A stretch of 64,000 nucleotides of DNA from Symsagittifera roscoffensis (taxonomy: Eukaryota > Xenacoelomorpha > Acoela > Convolutidae). Shown here piece after piece: positions 41,389-53,700 of the stretch. The notes beneath the pieces were generated by a model. The model had not been told where the DNA came from. It saw only the letters and a program-made list of their open reading frames with translations, and searched no databases. Within the stretch, counting starts at the first letter, position 1; every line of letters starts with the position of its first letter. The position numbers and the translations under genes were made by a program. The DNA is taken from contig NC_087063.1 of NCBI RefSeq assembly GCF_963678635.1, forward strand, positions 84,861,574-84,925,573, written 5' to 3'.

Positions 41389-44300
41389 ACTGGATTATAG
41401 ACTTTTTTCGAGTTAACAACTTTTGTAACAGAATCACTGTATCTTGGTTCATAATGAATTGAAATTTCCAAAAGTTCCTAGCTAAGTTAGCCTGGAGATA
41501 ACCAAAATGCCTGGGACGGCAAAGTTCCTGGGCTCGAATCTGACTACGACCTGTTTTTTTCCAAAGGGAAATATTCTGTTTCTAATAGTATTGTCGGCCA
41601 ATTATTTATCTGCTTAAATGTTGTAGGCTTTTTTTCACATCTTGTAATCGTTTTTTTAACTTAATGTTGCTTTTAGTGTTGGATTTACTCCTGCGCGCTT
41701 TTTAACATAATGTTGCTTTCAGTGTTGGATTTACTCCTAAGGATTGTAATTTGACTTTTCTTTGATTTCGTATTTCCGTCTGTTTTTTTTGTTTGCTAAA
41801 AAAACCGTCGGCCTAAATTTTTTCGGGGTCTTTTATCTGCTTAATAACTGTGGGTCGTTTCAATTAAAACACAATTTGAGCACTTTTCTCCGCACTTCTC
41901 AAGGTAGTTAAATTTTTTAACTATCGGTTTGTTGAATTTTTTTTTTCGTTTTCATTTTCTCAAACTGAAGTAATTTTTAAAAAAGGGGTATCAATTGAAA
42001 GACCGGCGTCTCCTTTTTCTTGACTTCTCTGTCTTCAGTCTTCGAAAAAGTTTGTGGGGGAATATTTGACCCATATTTTCGATTTTTTTTTTCATTTTCT
42101 TGATAAATACGCCTGCCAAAACTGAGTTTTTAATTTCAATGAATAGAATGAATTCAAAAAGCTCGCAGCTACGCCCAATTTTTTATCACACACAGTTATG
42201 GCCCTCGGAATAGTCAAATATTTTGATTTCTGACAGTTTTCTTTTTAATTTTTCAACTTTCTCGAAAACTACTTTGCCATATTTGTTGAGAGTTTGAGTT
42301 CAAATCAATAAACGCGTTGTTGGAAGCTCATTAGCTTACGCAACTACTTTCAAACTTTGCTGACACAAAAAGTCATGACCCTCGGAAAAGTCAAAGTTCT
42401 GATTTTTTTGACCGTTTTCTTTTAAGTTTTTGACATTTCTCGAGAGGTACCCTACCAAATTTTTTGGGTTCAATCAAAATTTCAGGTTGAGTGGAACCCT
42501 TATGCAGAAGTGGCCACGCCATATTTTTTCACACAAAAAGCTATGATTCTCGGAAAAGTCAACTCTCTGATTAGTTGACCGTTTTTTGGACTTTTTTCGC
42601 TAACTATCCTGCCAAATCTGGTATCATAGGTTAAGTCGAAAAACAAGTTGTTGAAAGTCTGTCTATCTTTATAAATGGCTGTGCCCAGTTTGTTCAAGAA
42701 AAAAGCTATGGCTTTCAAATAAGACGAACTTTTTAAACTTCGTTAGTTTTTTTGCAATTTTTTGACTATCCGCGAGAACTACCGTGTCATTTCGCACGTT
42801 TTGTTCTATCGAGAAACCTGGTTTTGGGGTTTTTCTCCGCTTAAGCAGCCACAATCTGCACTTTGCAGAAAAATGTCAGGAATTTTGGAAATTTTTTTGA
42901 CCATTTTCGAATTTTTGAGATCAAATCTGAGATAGAAAGTTTAACTGAAAGAACCGGTTGCGATAATCGCTCCGACAGTAAAATGGATAATGCTTGCGAT
43001 AATGGTTCCGACGATAATGGAGCGGCGGCTCCCGAAAATTGTATGAGCAATGTCATCTTCTTGGGATAATTGATTGTGTTAAAATGTTTTGCTCTCCTCA
43101 CTTTTTTTAGTATAGAAACAACTAAGGTTTTGGTTAAAATCAAATTTTTAAAATCAAATTTTTCGTACCGCATCAGTAAAGCGAATTTATTCAATATCAA
43201 ACACATACCTCCAGCTTTAGCTGGGCCCCTAATTGTTTTTAATCTAGACATACGAAAAGTTTGGTTAACCTATTTTTTTCAACATTTAAATTTTTTTCCT
43301 ACTTCTGTTTTTCTTTGTTTGTGTTGTATTGCAAGTGGTTCGAAGCTCTGCTTCGCCTCTGTGTTGAAAATGGTTCCTTATTTATATAATTTTTGACTCT
43401 GATTTTGCTTCATTGTTTTTTTGCTGAATTGATAATGCTTATTTATGCTTTGTAACGTTTGATGAGGGGTAAGGCGTCTTCGAGTTTTCAAACTTGATTT
43501 TACTCAGTCGAAGTATTTTATGGCCATAAAATATTTATTAAGCTTGCGGTTAGCAAGCGTTCTCAAAAAAGATTGTATTTTTTTATGGGTTAAAAACTAG
43601 TTAGTAAAATCAGTTGAATAACATCATGCTGACATGCTCAATTTCATGAAAATTTAAGTTCAACTACTGCATGCTGGGTTACTAGTAACTACTGCATGCT
43701 ATGTTTAGATATCTAGAAATCAAGCTAATGTATATCTGAATATAGAGTTTTGAATTAATTTTCTGTCGATGATTTTTCGGCTTCATGCTTGTCGACTTAA
43801 GCTCTATCGGTTTAGTTTCCAAATTATGTAGTCTACTAAACGTGATATCTCTCGTGGATCCTTTGTGGGCGTTACATGAAATTTTTTCCATATGTTTTGA
43901 CAAACGTTTTCGGCCAAATTTCAGATTATTGGATGTCGCCTTCAAATCTGTCGGCCTATTTACCGAATTTTTTCCTTAAAATGTAGTACTTTTGATATCG
44001 ATAAGACTCTGGCACCAATTTTTGAATGCCCAATTTCAATCCCACTAGGACCTCCTTGAAAAACTTTTAAAAATTCAAATACGAAATATTTCTTAAGGTT
44101 TTTTTCATTTTTCCACTTCCTTCTTCAATTTTAACATCGTTGGAAGTTTTTTTTTGCTAATTCTTTTTCCAGCATGGTGCACCCATCCTATAGTTGTTGT
44201 ATCGCAAGTGGTGCGAAGCTCAGCTTCGCCTCTGTGTGACAACTTTGTATTCAGCCCACCAGGCGTCTGCACAAAAATTGTTAGTTAAGTGACCTCTCTG

Positions 44301-44930
44301 TAAATACATTGCTTGTTCATTTAACATTGATGATCGCGTCTCTAGATCGTGTTTTCCTGAAATTGAACCTCTGTCTAGAAAAAGATGAATTTATAGAAGA
44401 TCGAAAACAGTAGACTCGAAAACATTTTTGTGGCTGACCGGGTTAATGCTCAAAAATTGTTGAATTCAGTACCGATTTGTTTCTATAAAAATGTAACTTT
44501 CTATTTTCTTGTGTGTCATATTTTTTTTAAAACTAGCGAACTTTATTGAAGACTAAGATAAGGAAGTTTTGTAAGATTTAGCTTTCCCCGACTTTCGTCT
44601 TAATTTCTGTCTCCTATTTTGTCATGCTACGTTTGTAGTGTATCGCAAGTGATGTGAAGTTCTGATGTGCCTCTGTGAAACATTGAAATGTGGGATGATC
44701 TTCACAAATAATGAGAAAAAAAACGTTACTGAAATCGGTAGAAATTACCATTATGAAATTGGTATACGTTGTGCTGATTGCACGTCCGCTAGTATCACGT
44801 TCGGTTGTACGTTTGAGTTCGCAAAGATCAAGAGTTTGTTTATGCAAAGGTAAGTCGTCATTTCAGATCCGATCTGATTTTGAAATGAAACGCGCTTGAG
44901 AAGCAGGTGACTTACAAAATCAAAAAGTTA
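41389..44930 (+). repeat. Copy 2 of the large tandem segmental duplication
   Basis: It follows copy 1 directly. Relative to copy 1 it has the SINE tail (about 41560-41865), a 470-bp insertion at about 43681-44155 flanked by a repeated CTACTGCATGCT, and small changes near 42965-43025. The satellite array occupies about 42040-42950. Confidence 0.85.
44753..44849 (+). pseudogene. Candidate signal-peptide first exon, copy 2 (probably broken)
   Basis: Same length, frame and GTAAGT donor as 41219-41315, but it reads MKLVYVVLIARPLVSRSVVR. Three Arg and one Pro replace residues of the hydrophobic core or its edge, so it should not work as a signal peptide. All the substitutions fall within about 40 nt. 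Confidence 0.35.
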
Positions 44931-46455
44931 AAGCGTCTGCTTACCCAGCCAGTGTTCTCGAAAAAGGAGTGATTATGCTCTCAGAAACACATTATAATAA
45001 GCTGTATAATGTTAACCTAAAGGCCTCATTTCGCTTTGAGGTTTTGATCCAGTGAGGACTTACTAATTGTCGTACATGACTTTCCCCCTCAATCGTATTA
45101 CCCCAGATAGAAACTAATACTCCGATATAGAATCACCACGCTTGCAATTAGCAAGGTTCATCAAAGCGGAATATAGACGTTTTTTTCGGGTTAACAACTA
45201 GCCTAACAAAATCACTGAATCATTTTTGCAGCATTCAATTCTGCAGCAAACATGCTCAGTTTCTTGAAAATTCAAATTTAACTACTGGGTACGAAAAACG
45301 AAAACTAGTAGGCGGCTAAGGGACTACGCTCGAATTCGGTCAGCGCCTATTTTTAAAACCTAAAACAATTAGTATCAAAAATGATCGGCATATGGTTTTT
45401 CTGCTTATGATTTGTCGGCTTAGTTGCCACATTATTTTAAAACATTTCATGTGTTGTATGATATTTTTATTGTACTCGAAAGTGTTTTTTGATTTGATGT
45501 AAGTTGTATGTCTTACCCTTGCGAGAGCAAGTGTCTTCTAATCGGAAACTAAACTTTTTTCCCGTAAACAACTTTTCTTACACATTTGTAATTGAAATTG
45601 ATGTTGCTTTATTATCGAACCTTAGCAACTTTCAGGATCCATTGCAGTTGGTCTGAAGGTAATGCAGTTGCCTTTGAAACTGTATGTCTGGGTTTTGAGT
45701 CCCGGCAGGCCCTTGTTTCTTGCAGTGTCTGAAATTTAAAAAAATTTCCGGGGAAAATTGATTAGTCGGATTATAGTTGGTCGGCTTATATTTTGTCGGC
45801 TGAGTTGCCACTCCACAGCTTTTTTGCGCTGGAATCAGTTTTCATTGTAGTCTCAAGTAATCTCAAAATGTAGATTAAAATTTTATTCGGCCTAAATGAT
45901 TTTAGCTCTTGTTTCGTCGGTCTTTTGAACTTATTTTGCATGGGTATAAGAATATTAAAATTATATAAGAATAGAAAAAAGTTTATTAATAGTTTTTATA
46001 AATCAGGTCAGCTGGTAGTATGGAAAAAAGTACAAACTTTTTAATCGCTCTCATTTTTTGAATGACAACAGTTTCCTTCGACATTTTTTTGTTTTCGGGT
46101 CAATTGGCGTCTAACGAAAAACATTAAAAACTTGCTTAATGCTAGTTGTGTTTCTCGTCTGTTTGTCAGAGATTGAACTTTTCCTATTTTCAAAAAAAAT
46201 TTGCTGATTTTTTTATGATAATTCTTTTTGGCATTTTTGCGGATCGATTGGCGTCTAACTACGTGTTGTTAGCTTAGTGGACGCTATGTTAGCTTAGTGG
46301 ACGCTGTTGTTAGCTTAATGCTAGTTGTTGTGTTTCTCGTCTGTTTTTCTGTGAGTGAGTTTTTCGTATTTCCGGTTTTTTTTTCAATTTTTTTTTCTAC
46401 TTAGTTATTTGCATCTTACTGGCCATTTAGTGGCTTTCAATGGTACGCTTTCGTT
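44931..46455. other. Gene-free, repeat fragments
   Basis: Contains hairpin-module fragments at about 45140 (CGCTTGC-AATTA-GCAAGG) and 45515 (CCCTTGC-GA-GAGCAAG), each followed by a GACTTTTT or AACTTTTTTCCCGT motif, a tRNA-like piece at about 45640-45715, and a threefold GTTAGCTTAGTGGACGCT-type repeat near 46270-46312. Confidence 0.45.
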
Positions 46456-46462
46456 TTATAGC

Positions 46463-46558
46463 AAGTAATGCGAAGCTCTGCTTCGCCTCTGTGTATAAAA
46501 TTCGTTTCTGTGAAGCATGATAGAAACGGATATTATACACAGGGGCGAAGCGGAGCTT
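46463..46558. repeat. Palindrome made of two opposed hairpin modules
   Basis: The left arm GCGAAGCTCTGCTTCGCCTC continues through TGTGTATAAAATTCGTTTCT. The right arm is its near-perfect inverse, CCAAGCTCCGCTTCGCCCCT continuing to TGTGTATAATATCCGTTTCT when read on the minus strand. Arms are about 43 nt with a spacer of roughly 12 nt. Confidence 0.8.
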
Positions 46559-46559
46559 G

Positions 46560-47737
46560 GCGTATTTGAAAAATAAGAGCGGCATTTTGCTAAATATGTT
46601 TGATTTTGCTTCACTTATTAATTGAAAGCGAAGCGTGGGTTCTTTCTTCCTACTTGATTGAAGAGTGAGGAAGTAACTCAACGTGAAAGTACTTCAAAAA
46701 ATGCAGCTAGCATTTTCGACAGAAAATCGGAAACTTTTCTGTAGCGAAGTTTCTAAATAAAAACACGTGGCAGTCAATTATCTTCAGATGAGTCCAAACA
46801 AAGCAAGCAAAGGTAATTAATCATCATCTTTTTAGTTACCAAACAAAGCAATAATTAAGCGGCATTCAAGAACATGATATCATTCGCGCCAACTGTAAGT
46901 GTCGAGCAAGCATTCGCTACTTGCTAATGTCGCGGTATAAACTAATTTTCAATTTTTGCGACTCGCTTTTGTTTAATTTTCAATTTTTCTGTTTTTTGCC
47001 AAATGTCTTTTGCGAAGTCTTTTGCGAGATATCGCATTGCCAACATATTTATTAGGCTGGCAATTTGCAAGCGGCATCAAACTGGGATGTGACTTTTTCA
47101 GGTTAGCAACTGGTTGAACGAAATCAGTTGAATCATTTGATAGCTTGGCCTATAATAAACTCCTCTTCTTAGCTTCTCCCGCACTCTGCATTTAGACCAT
47201 ACCTGGGATAAAAAACGTATTAGGCTAGACCCTGGTCAGCACCTGTTTTTTTTAGGCTAGAATCTGGTCATGACCAAATTTTGGGCCTTTTGTTTGTCGG
47301 CTTAGTTGCCACATCACTGATTGTTTTGTAGTTTGATTTATCACTGATTTTCATTGTATCTGAAAGTTTTTTGAATTGGTTCCTGTATTTTGAAAATTTA
47401 CTATATCTTATTATTTTTTGTGATTTCGTTTGTTTTTTTTTTGCTTAGAAGCTTAATTTGTATGGCCTCAATTGTTTCTGCTTTGGTATGGTTGTATCGG
47501 CTTAGTGACCAAGTTTTGGGTCGTTTGAGGGAAAATATATTGCAATCCTTTTTTGTGTTTCCGGGAAGAGGGAAGGTGCAAATTTAGTTTCAGAACTACC
47601 TTTCAACTAAACATCAATTCCACCAATAGACAAGTTTAATGATGGGTTTCATTGCTTAGTGAGTACAATCGCTTGTGGATTGGCATTGAAGTGCGAACTC
47701 ATTTGTATTTGTCCTAGGGTAGTCTCCTTGTCTTTCT
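46560..47737. other. Gene-free stretch upstream of ATM
   Basis: Contains a hairpin-module fragment at about 47055 (CTGGCAATTTGCAAGCGG), SINE-tail pieces (GTCGGCTTAGTTGCCACATC near 47297), and the presumed ATM promoter region. Nothing else is recognisable. Confidence 0.4.
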
Positions 47738-47744
47738 AGATTCG
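47726..47744 (+). promoter_or_regulatory. Acceptor-like site just upstream of the ATM start
   Basis: CCTTGTCTTTCTAG ends at 47739, leaving only ATTCG before the ATG at 47745. It is a candidate trans-splice acceptor or 5'-UTR intron end. Confidence 0.5.
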
Positions 47745-50700
47745 ATGGAAGATGTTTCTAATGCTCTGTCCCTACTAACTAGTTTGAAGGTAACTGAACG
47801 GAAAAAGGGAGCGGATAGTCTGCGCAAATGTCTAGAACACAGAGAGATACAGCTGGAGCTAGTGAGAGGGAGCAGTCCCTACTCTCGAAGTGCCACCTCT
47901 CACTCCTGCTCGAGTTGGGATTCGATCTTCGAACATGTGAGAACATATGTTTGTCTGGAGTTGGAAAAAGCAGAAAGTGCAATGCTCAATAGTCAGAACA
48001 ATAACAATACTACTCTGAGAACATCTCTCACTCTTAACTCTACTTTTTCTTCCACTTCGCTCACCACTTCGAAAGCAGCGAAAACGAGAAACTTCTACGA
48101 TGTGGTTTCATTGGTCAAGTTTGTCTTAGATTTGGGCCTGTTTCAACCCGCCAATGGCATCACGCCAAGTCTAGTAATTGTTCACGTGTTGAAGATTTTG
48201 TACGACGAATTAGCTCGAAGTCTTCTGGGAAATGATTACTTGTTGATATTGAACAAGTATGTTCTTGGAAATCCAGAATGTATCAACGAAATAAAACCCA
48301 ATCAATGGAACAGTTTGTCAAAAATCCTGTTTAAGTCCGACTACTTTTGTTTCAACCCGGCTAACTTGGCAGCCGGCTGTAAAGCTTTTGTCAAAAGTGC
48401 GACGGAAAATTATTTACAACTTGATTTTTCTCCTGTTTATTTGTACTTTAAAAACCAACTTTCTTCAGCCTCGAAAGTGGATAAAAGTTTGTCACTTTTA
48501 GGCACGATTTATCATCTTGCTGTATTTGTTTTTGATTCTTTTGGCTCTTTTGAAATCATATCTGAGCTTTTGTTTCCAATTTTACCTGCAGTTCTGGGCG
48601 CTTTGTCGAAACTGTCTGTGAGTTCTTTGACAAGCAAAGATGGAATGGTGTCTTTTCTCACAATCACCACTCGAATTTTGATGGATTCTTCAAATGATGA
48701 AGAAATCGGTAAGCTCTGCATAGAAAATCTAGACTGTATTTATGAATGCGTTGTTCATTCAATCGAACTTGACTTACAACAATGCGATCCTAAATTTGGA
48801 GTTTCGAGAAAAATGAAAATGGGAGTGTCAAGAAAAGATGAGTTTTTTGAACTGGTTGCAATATTGGCTAATTTTTTATTAAACCAAAAATTGTCCTCCA
48901 AATATTTTCAAAATTGTGTTGATGCTGAAGTTGCGGAACCCGCGAGTAAAAGACAAAAGAAGGAACTGAAGTTGAACTCGTGGGCAGATTACGCCAGTTG
49001 CTTCGAAGAGTTCTCAAACGAGCTTTCTTTGACATACACAACAGAGCTATTGATTCATTTGACAAATGGAGTCTCAAAAGTAGTTGCTGAAGGATGTTGC
49101 GCAATACTAATTAGGGTTTTGAAATACTTGCAATTTGAAGACTACTCACAAGAACTGAAGCTTCGTCTGGTCCATTTGGCTATTAATTTGTTCAGGAAAT
49201 TCGACAGTTTTGCACTCAGAAGTCAATTATGCCACCACGTGACTCTTGAATTTGTCAAATACGCTTGTGAAAATATTAGCTCCACTAATATTGGCGAAAA
49301 GATGCTGGAACTTGTGAGTGAAATAGTGCATGGACCATTTCAGATATCAACAGAGATCGTGGAACTACTTCTAGCTTTTTTAACGAATTATTTCGAAGAA
49401 GAAAATAACGCTGGTTGTTCAGTTAACGGTTTATCTTTTTTGAAACTTGCTAATTGGGGCTTTCACAATAACTTGATAGCTAACTATCAAAAAAACTTGA
49501 AGGGTTCTTGGAGCTTGAAAAATGACACGGTAAAGAGGTTTATTGTCAAGGTTATTCGGTCAACATTTGAACAGACTTTGAAGCTGATGAAAGACTGTTT
49601 TGAACATGGACTTGAAAACAGAACTTATTGGACCAAAATAAGCAATATTAAAAACATTGCAAATGGAATCATAGCGAAAGTTACCAAGTTTGGAGTAGAA
49701 AGATCTAATGAAAAATTGAACTTAGAAATTGTTCGCTTGTTTGCAGATCATGCAAAAATGATATTTAATAAACAGCTTGTCTCTAGTAGCAAAGATGATC
49801 AGTCTCAAACACTAGTGCGTTCAATGAGTTCTATGTCTTTGTTGTTGACGTTAGCGGAGACAGAACATGTGGATGTGGAGACGCTCGTTGCTCTTGAAGA
49901 CCTTTCGAGGCTTGTCACTTCAGTTCTGCAGGGCTTTAAGTGTCCACTGCAACCTTCACAGTTTTTGTCCAGTTTCGCTGACAGAGTTTTCTATGATTTT
50001 GTGCTGATGATCAAAAATATTTCAAAATCATCCCTTATTGGGAACTGTCTTAAGGACCAAATAACAGAATCACTGGGAAATTTCGTTGACTCTGTCATAG
50101 TTTCCGACGTTAATGAATTTTATCTTCAACAACTGAAGTGTATATGTAGATTAATATTAATCGTTGGTGACGATATACACAGCTCTTCCTCGCAAAGCTT
50201 GTCAAGTCTTATCTCATTTCAATGTGAAGATGTGAAAAATTCAGTCAATGAGCTTGATCTTTTGGAAGACTTATTGAGTCGCGAAGACTTTCTCAGAGAA
50301 GTTCCAAATAGCGACTTTGATTACCTTCTGATGAGACTAACTAACCTCTCGGAACAAAATCAAAAAGATCCGAAGAAAGTGGAACGAATTTTAGACATTT
50401 TCCATTTAACGATACCGGAAGCATTCAACCGAAAGTTGTCCAATTTTTCTCTGGTGCCAAGCGTTACTCTGTTTGCGTTTTGGTCGCTGGTCAGAACGTG
50501 TAAACTGAAAGACCCAAGAGCAATATCAGCTCTTGTGAAACTCACAAATGAAGTTGCGAGAGTGAAAACTGACTTCACTTTGATGGCCTGGAGCGAAGAT
50601 GCCAGCGCGTCTTCTCAAAATGAAGATGTGAACTCAGAAGATTATTCGATGATTGCAGAGCTTCTAATCGACCAACTGTTGAAAGGTAACAAGCTCATTT

Positions 50701-53700
50701 CTAAACATTGCATAGAGGGACTGAAAATATACGCGAACCGCAATTCGCCTATGCTGGAATTGGTTTTGAGCTCGTTAATCGGAAAATTAGAAGCATCTCA
50801 TATGAAATCGATGATTGAAACCAAAAATGATAAGAAGCAAACTATCGTCCGTGGTCTGATGAAGCTATTTGATGGAATTGAAATGTGGACCGGAAGCATC
50901 GAGAGCAGTTGCTTGCAATACCTCGCTAAATTATTAGATGTCAAAATGTTCTCAACTGGCGATGTTGAGAAAGTTGTGGCAAATTACGCCTCAAAGTTTG
51001 AAATCTCAAGTCATAATTACTTCAGTTTGATTATAGAGCCGCTTGTAAAGTGTTTCAAATACGGACATTTATCGACTTTAACCTTTTTTGACCCGGAGAT
51101 ATATTCACATGAAATCGTTTCATGCTCAGTTGAGAAAACGGTAGTCGAATCGGAAGATCTGCTAAATAGCTGCAATGTAGTTTTTCTTCATTACATATAT
51201 CCCCACGCAGTTGTCCATCTATTAGCTAAAAACGACTTTTCGGTCAACAAGATGAAACATTTTCTGAAAATGGAAAGTTCTGAACTTGTTAGTTCGATGA
51301 ATCTTAAATATGCTGGATTAATTATACACAGAATTTTGTCTAGAAATGATTTCGAAAATGGGAAAACAAAAATTGTAGCATTCTTGGAAGTCATGGGATT
51401 AGATAACTCTACACAACAGCTTAGGTTTTTGGAAGGAGAGTTCAAGTTGCAAGAACAGTTGTTGTCGCAGTTGGATGGAAGTTTTGCAGCGAGACCATTC
51501 GAAACCATAGCAGCTTTGAAAGTTCAACTGAACTTTCTCAAGTTGACTTCGAGTCTTACGAGTGAAAACGAGAAACAGGCTCATTTCAATCTCTACCTCC
51601 AATCTCTATTTGCTATGCTGCGAAGTCAGTTGTTCATGCAAGTAGAAATTCTTTCGTCTTGCAGTTCAGTCAACTTGTGGGAACTCTTTGTTACTTTAGA
51701 AGAAATTTTATCTGAGCTCAAAAAAACCAACTGGTTGCTCTTAGTTTTTGAGTTGCCTGGCCTTCTGCAGTTTATCTGTGAGTTCTGTGGGCAAAACCGG
51801 CTGAAACTTGACTTGCAAACTGGCAAACATGAAAAGTTTGAAAAACTGGCGGAAACTTTGCTAAACTTGAACCCGGATTTAACTTTTCTGGTCGATTCAA
51901 AGCAGATTGAATTATTTTGCAATTTCTTGCAATCCAACTTTTCAGTTCTGTTTTTAGAAAAATGGTTCCAAAAACACGCCTCTGTAAAGGATGATTTCGA
52001 TCAAATTGTTCGGTTATTTTCCAATCGTCCTGAAAGTTCTTTCTTTCTCCCGTATTTTGTATCCAAACTTGTAAATACAACACTGTCTTGTAAAGTTATG
52101 CTGGATGCCGGCCACAAGAATATAGTTCAGAAACTCTATTTGAAAATACGAAAAGCCTCTTGTGAAAATGAGAACCTGCAAGAAACTCTTGCTCGAGTCA
52201 AACCTGAAGATCTTCTTGAGTTTCTGAAAACAATCGACCTGCATCGTCTCAAAAAGCAAGAAAAAAGTGGCAAATTATTCGAAGCATCCGAAAACGGCAG
52301 AATAGTTGTACAAGATCAAATCTGTACTGCTCATTTACGCGAAATTGCTAAAATTCTTCTCGAAAATATTTCCAACTGCAGTTTACAATTTCTACGCTTT
52401 GCTTTGATCGGTTTGAGAGCAATCGCTCCTGCGTGTCATAATTTTAACCGTGATTGTGTCAACTCATATTTGAAAATTGTTTTTGAAGAAATAGTCAATT
52501 TGAAACTTCAAAACAACAACAAATGTGAAGATCGAGAAACAACAGCTTTAAGTTACCCACAATTTTTGACGCTTTCCATCATTGACAAATTGCCGAATAA
52601 TGATTTCAAGTTTCTACGCGAAATTGTGACAGCTGACAACACTTGTGCGTTGAAATTGCTGCCTGTTCTCATTACAATGTTATCAGGCGAACAGCGATTG
52701 GCAGTATCCAAAGTATTCAACGATCAATTCGAAAAGTTCCTTGAGCTTAAGAAACAAAAGACCAAGTTCGAAAATGAGCATGATCAGGTGTTGCCTTTCT
52801 TCAACTCGGTTCTTGGGCTGATGCGGTTTCAGAAAAACAATTCAGACTCGACCAGCTATCTGTTCTGGCTGAGACTTGATTTCGATGTGCTATCTAAAGT
52901 TGCTTACGAGTTAAATTCCCATATAATTTCTATTTTCTTCGCTGACTTTTCAATTATGAGCAAAACAGATTTTGCATCAAGCTTCGGATCTCAAATTCCG
53001 ATCGATGACTCGTGTTCGTTTTCCGAGCAGTTGATCGAATCTGGCCTGAAAACCAACTGCGAAGACACCACTGATGGACTGGGTTTGAACCGACATGATT
53101 CGACCAATTTGCAGCTAATGGCATTTCAACACTGTGAACAAGGAGACAGTGAAAAAGTGTCACAGATGCTGAGTTTGATTCCTTCAATTAAGTCAAGTGG
53201 CCCGCAATATTTGTCAGACTTGGTCAGAAACAGCCCCTTTGAAGACTTCGTGGAACTCTCTAAGTTTTGCTCTGATGGTTTGAGAGAAGATACGAACTTC
53301 AGTTTTGGAAACATTGGTTCACACCTACTCTCTAACAACAGCGAGCATCTTTCCAACTGGAGTCATCTCAACTTTCTAGAAAGCGAAGAGTCTTTAGAGC
53401 TTAATTTTTACAGTCTGTTGAACTCAATTGATCCTGATGAAGTTGGGTCAAATTTGATTGGTACAAAATTTGAGAACTGTTGTAAATTATTGGCAGGCCC
53501 AATGCTAAGCGAGCCATCTCAGAAAGCGGATCATGAATATGCTCTTAAAACTTTTGATATTCTCAAATCATTACGAAGTAATTCGGAAATCAATTTCATC
53601 GAGAATTGGCAAAGTTTTGAATCATTGAGCGACTCGCAAAATTTGTTCAACCTTCAAAATCTGACTCTGCAAAAATTGCTGAAAATGAAAAAGTTGTCGA

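Noticed and set aside
40007-43396. A 108-codon ORF present in both copies of the segmental duplication (40007-40333 and 43070-43396)
   Set aside because: The copies are so similar that shared openness means little. The frame runs through a hairpin module, and the protein resembles nothing known.
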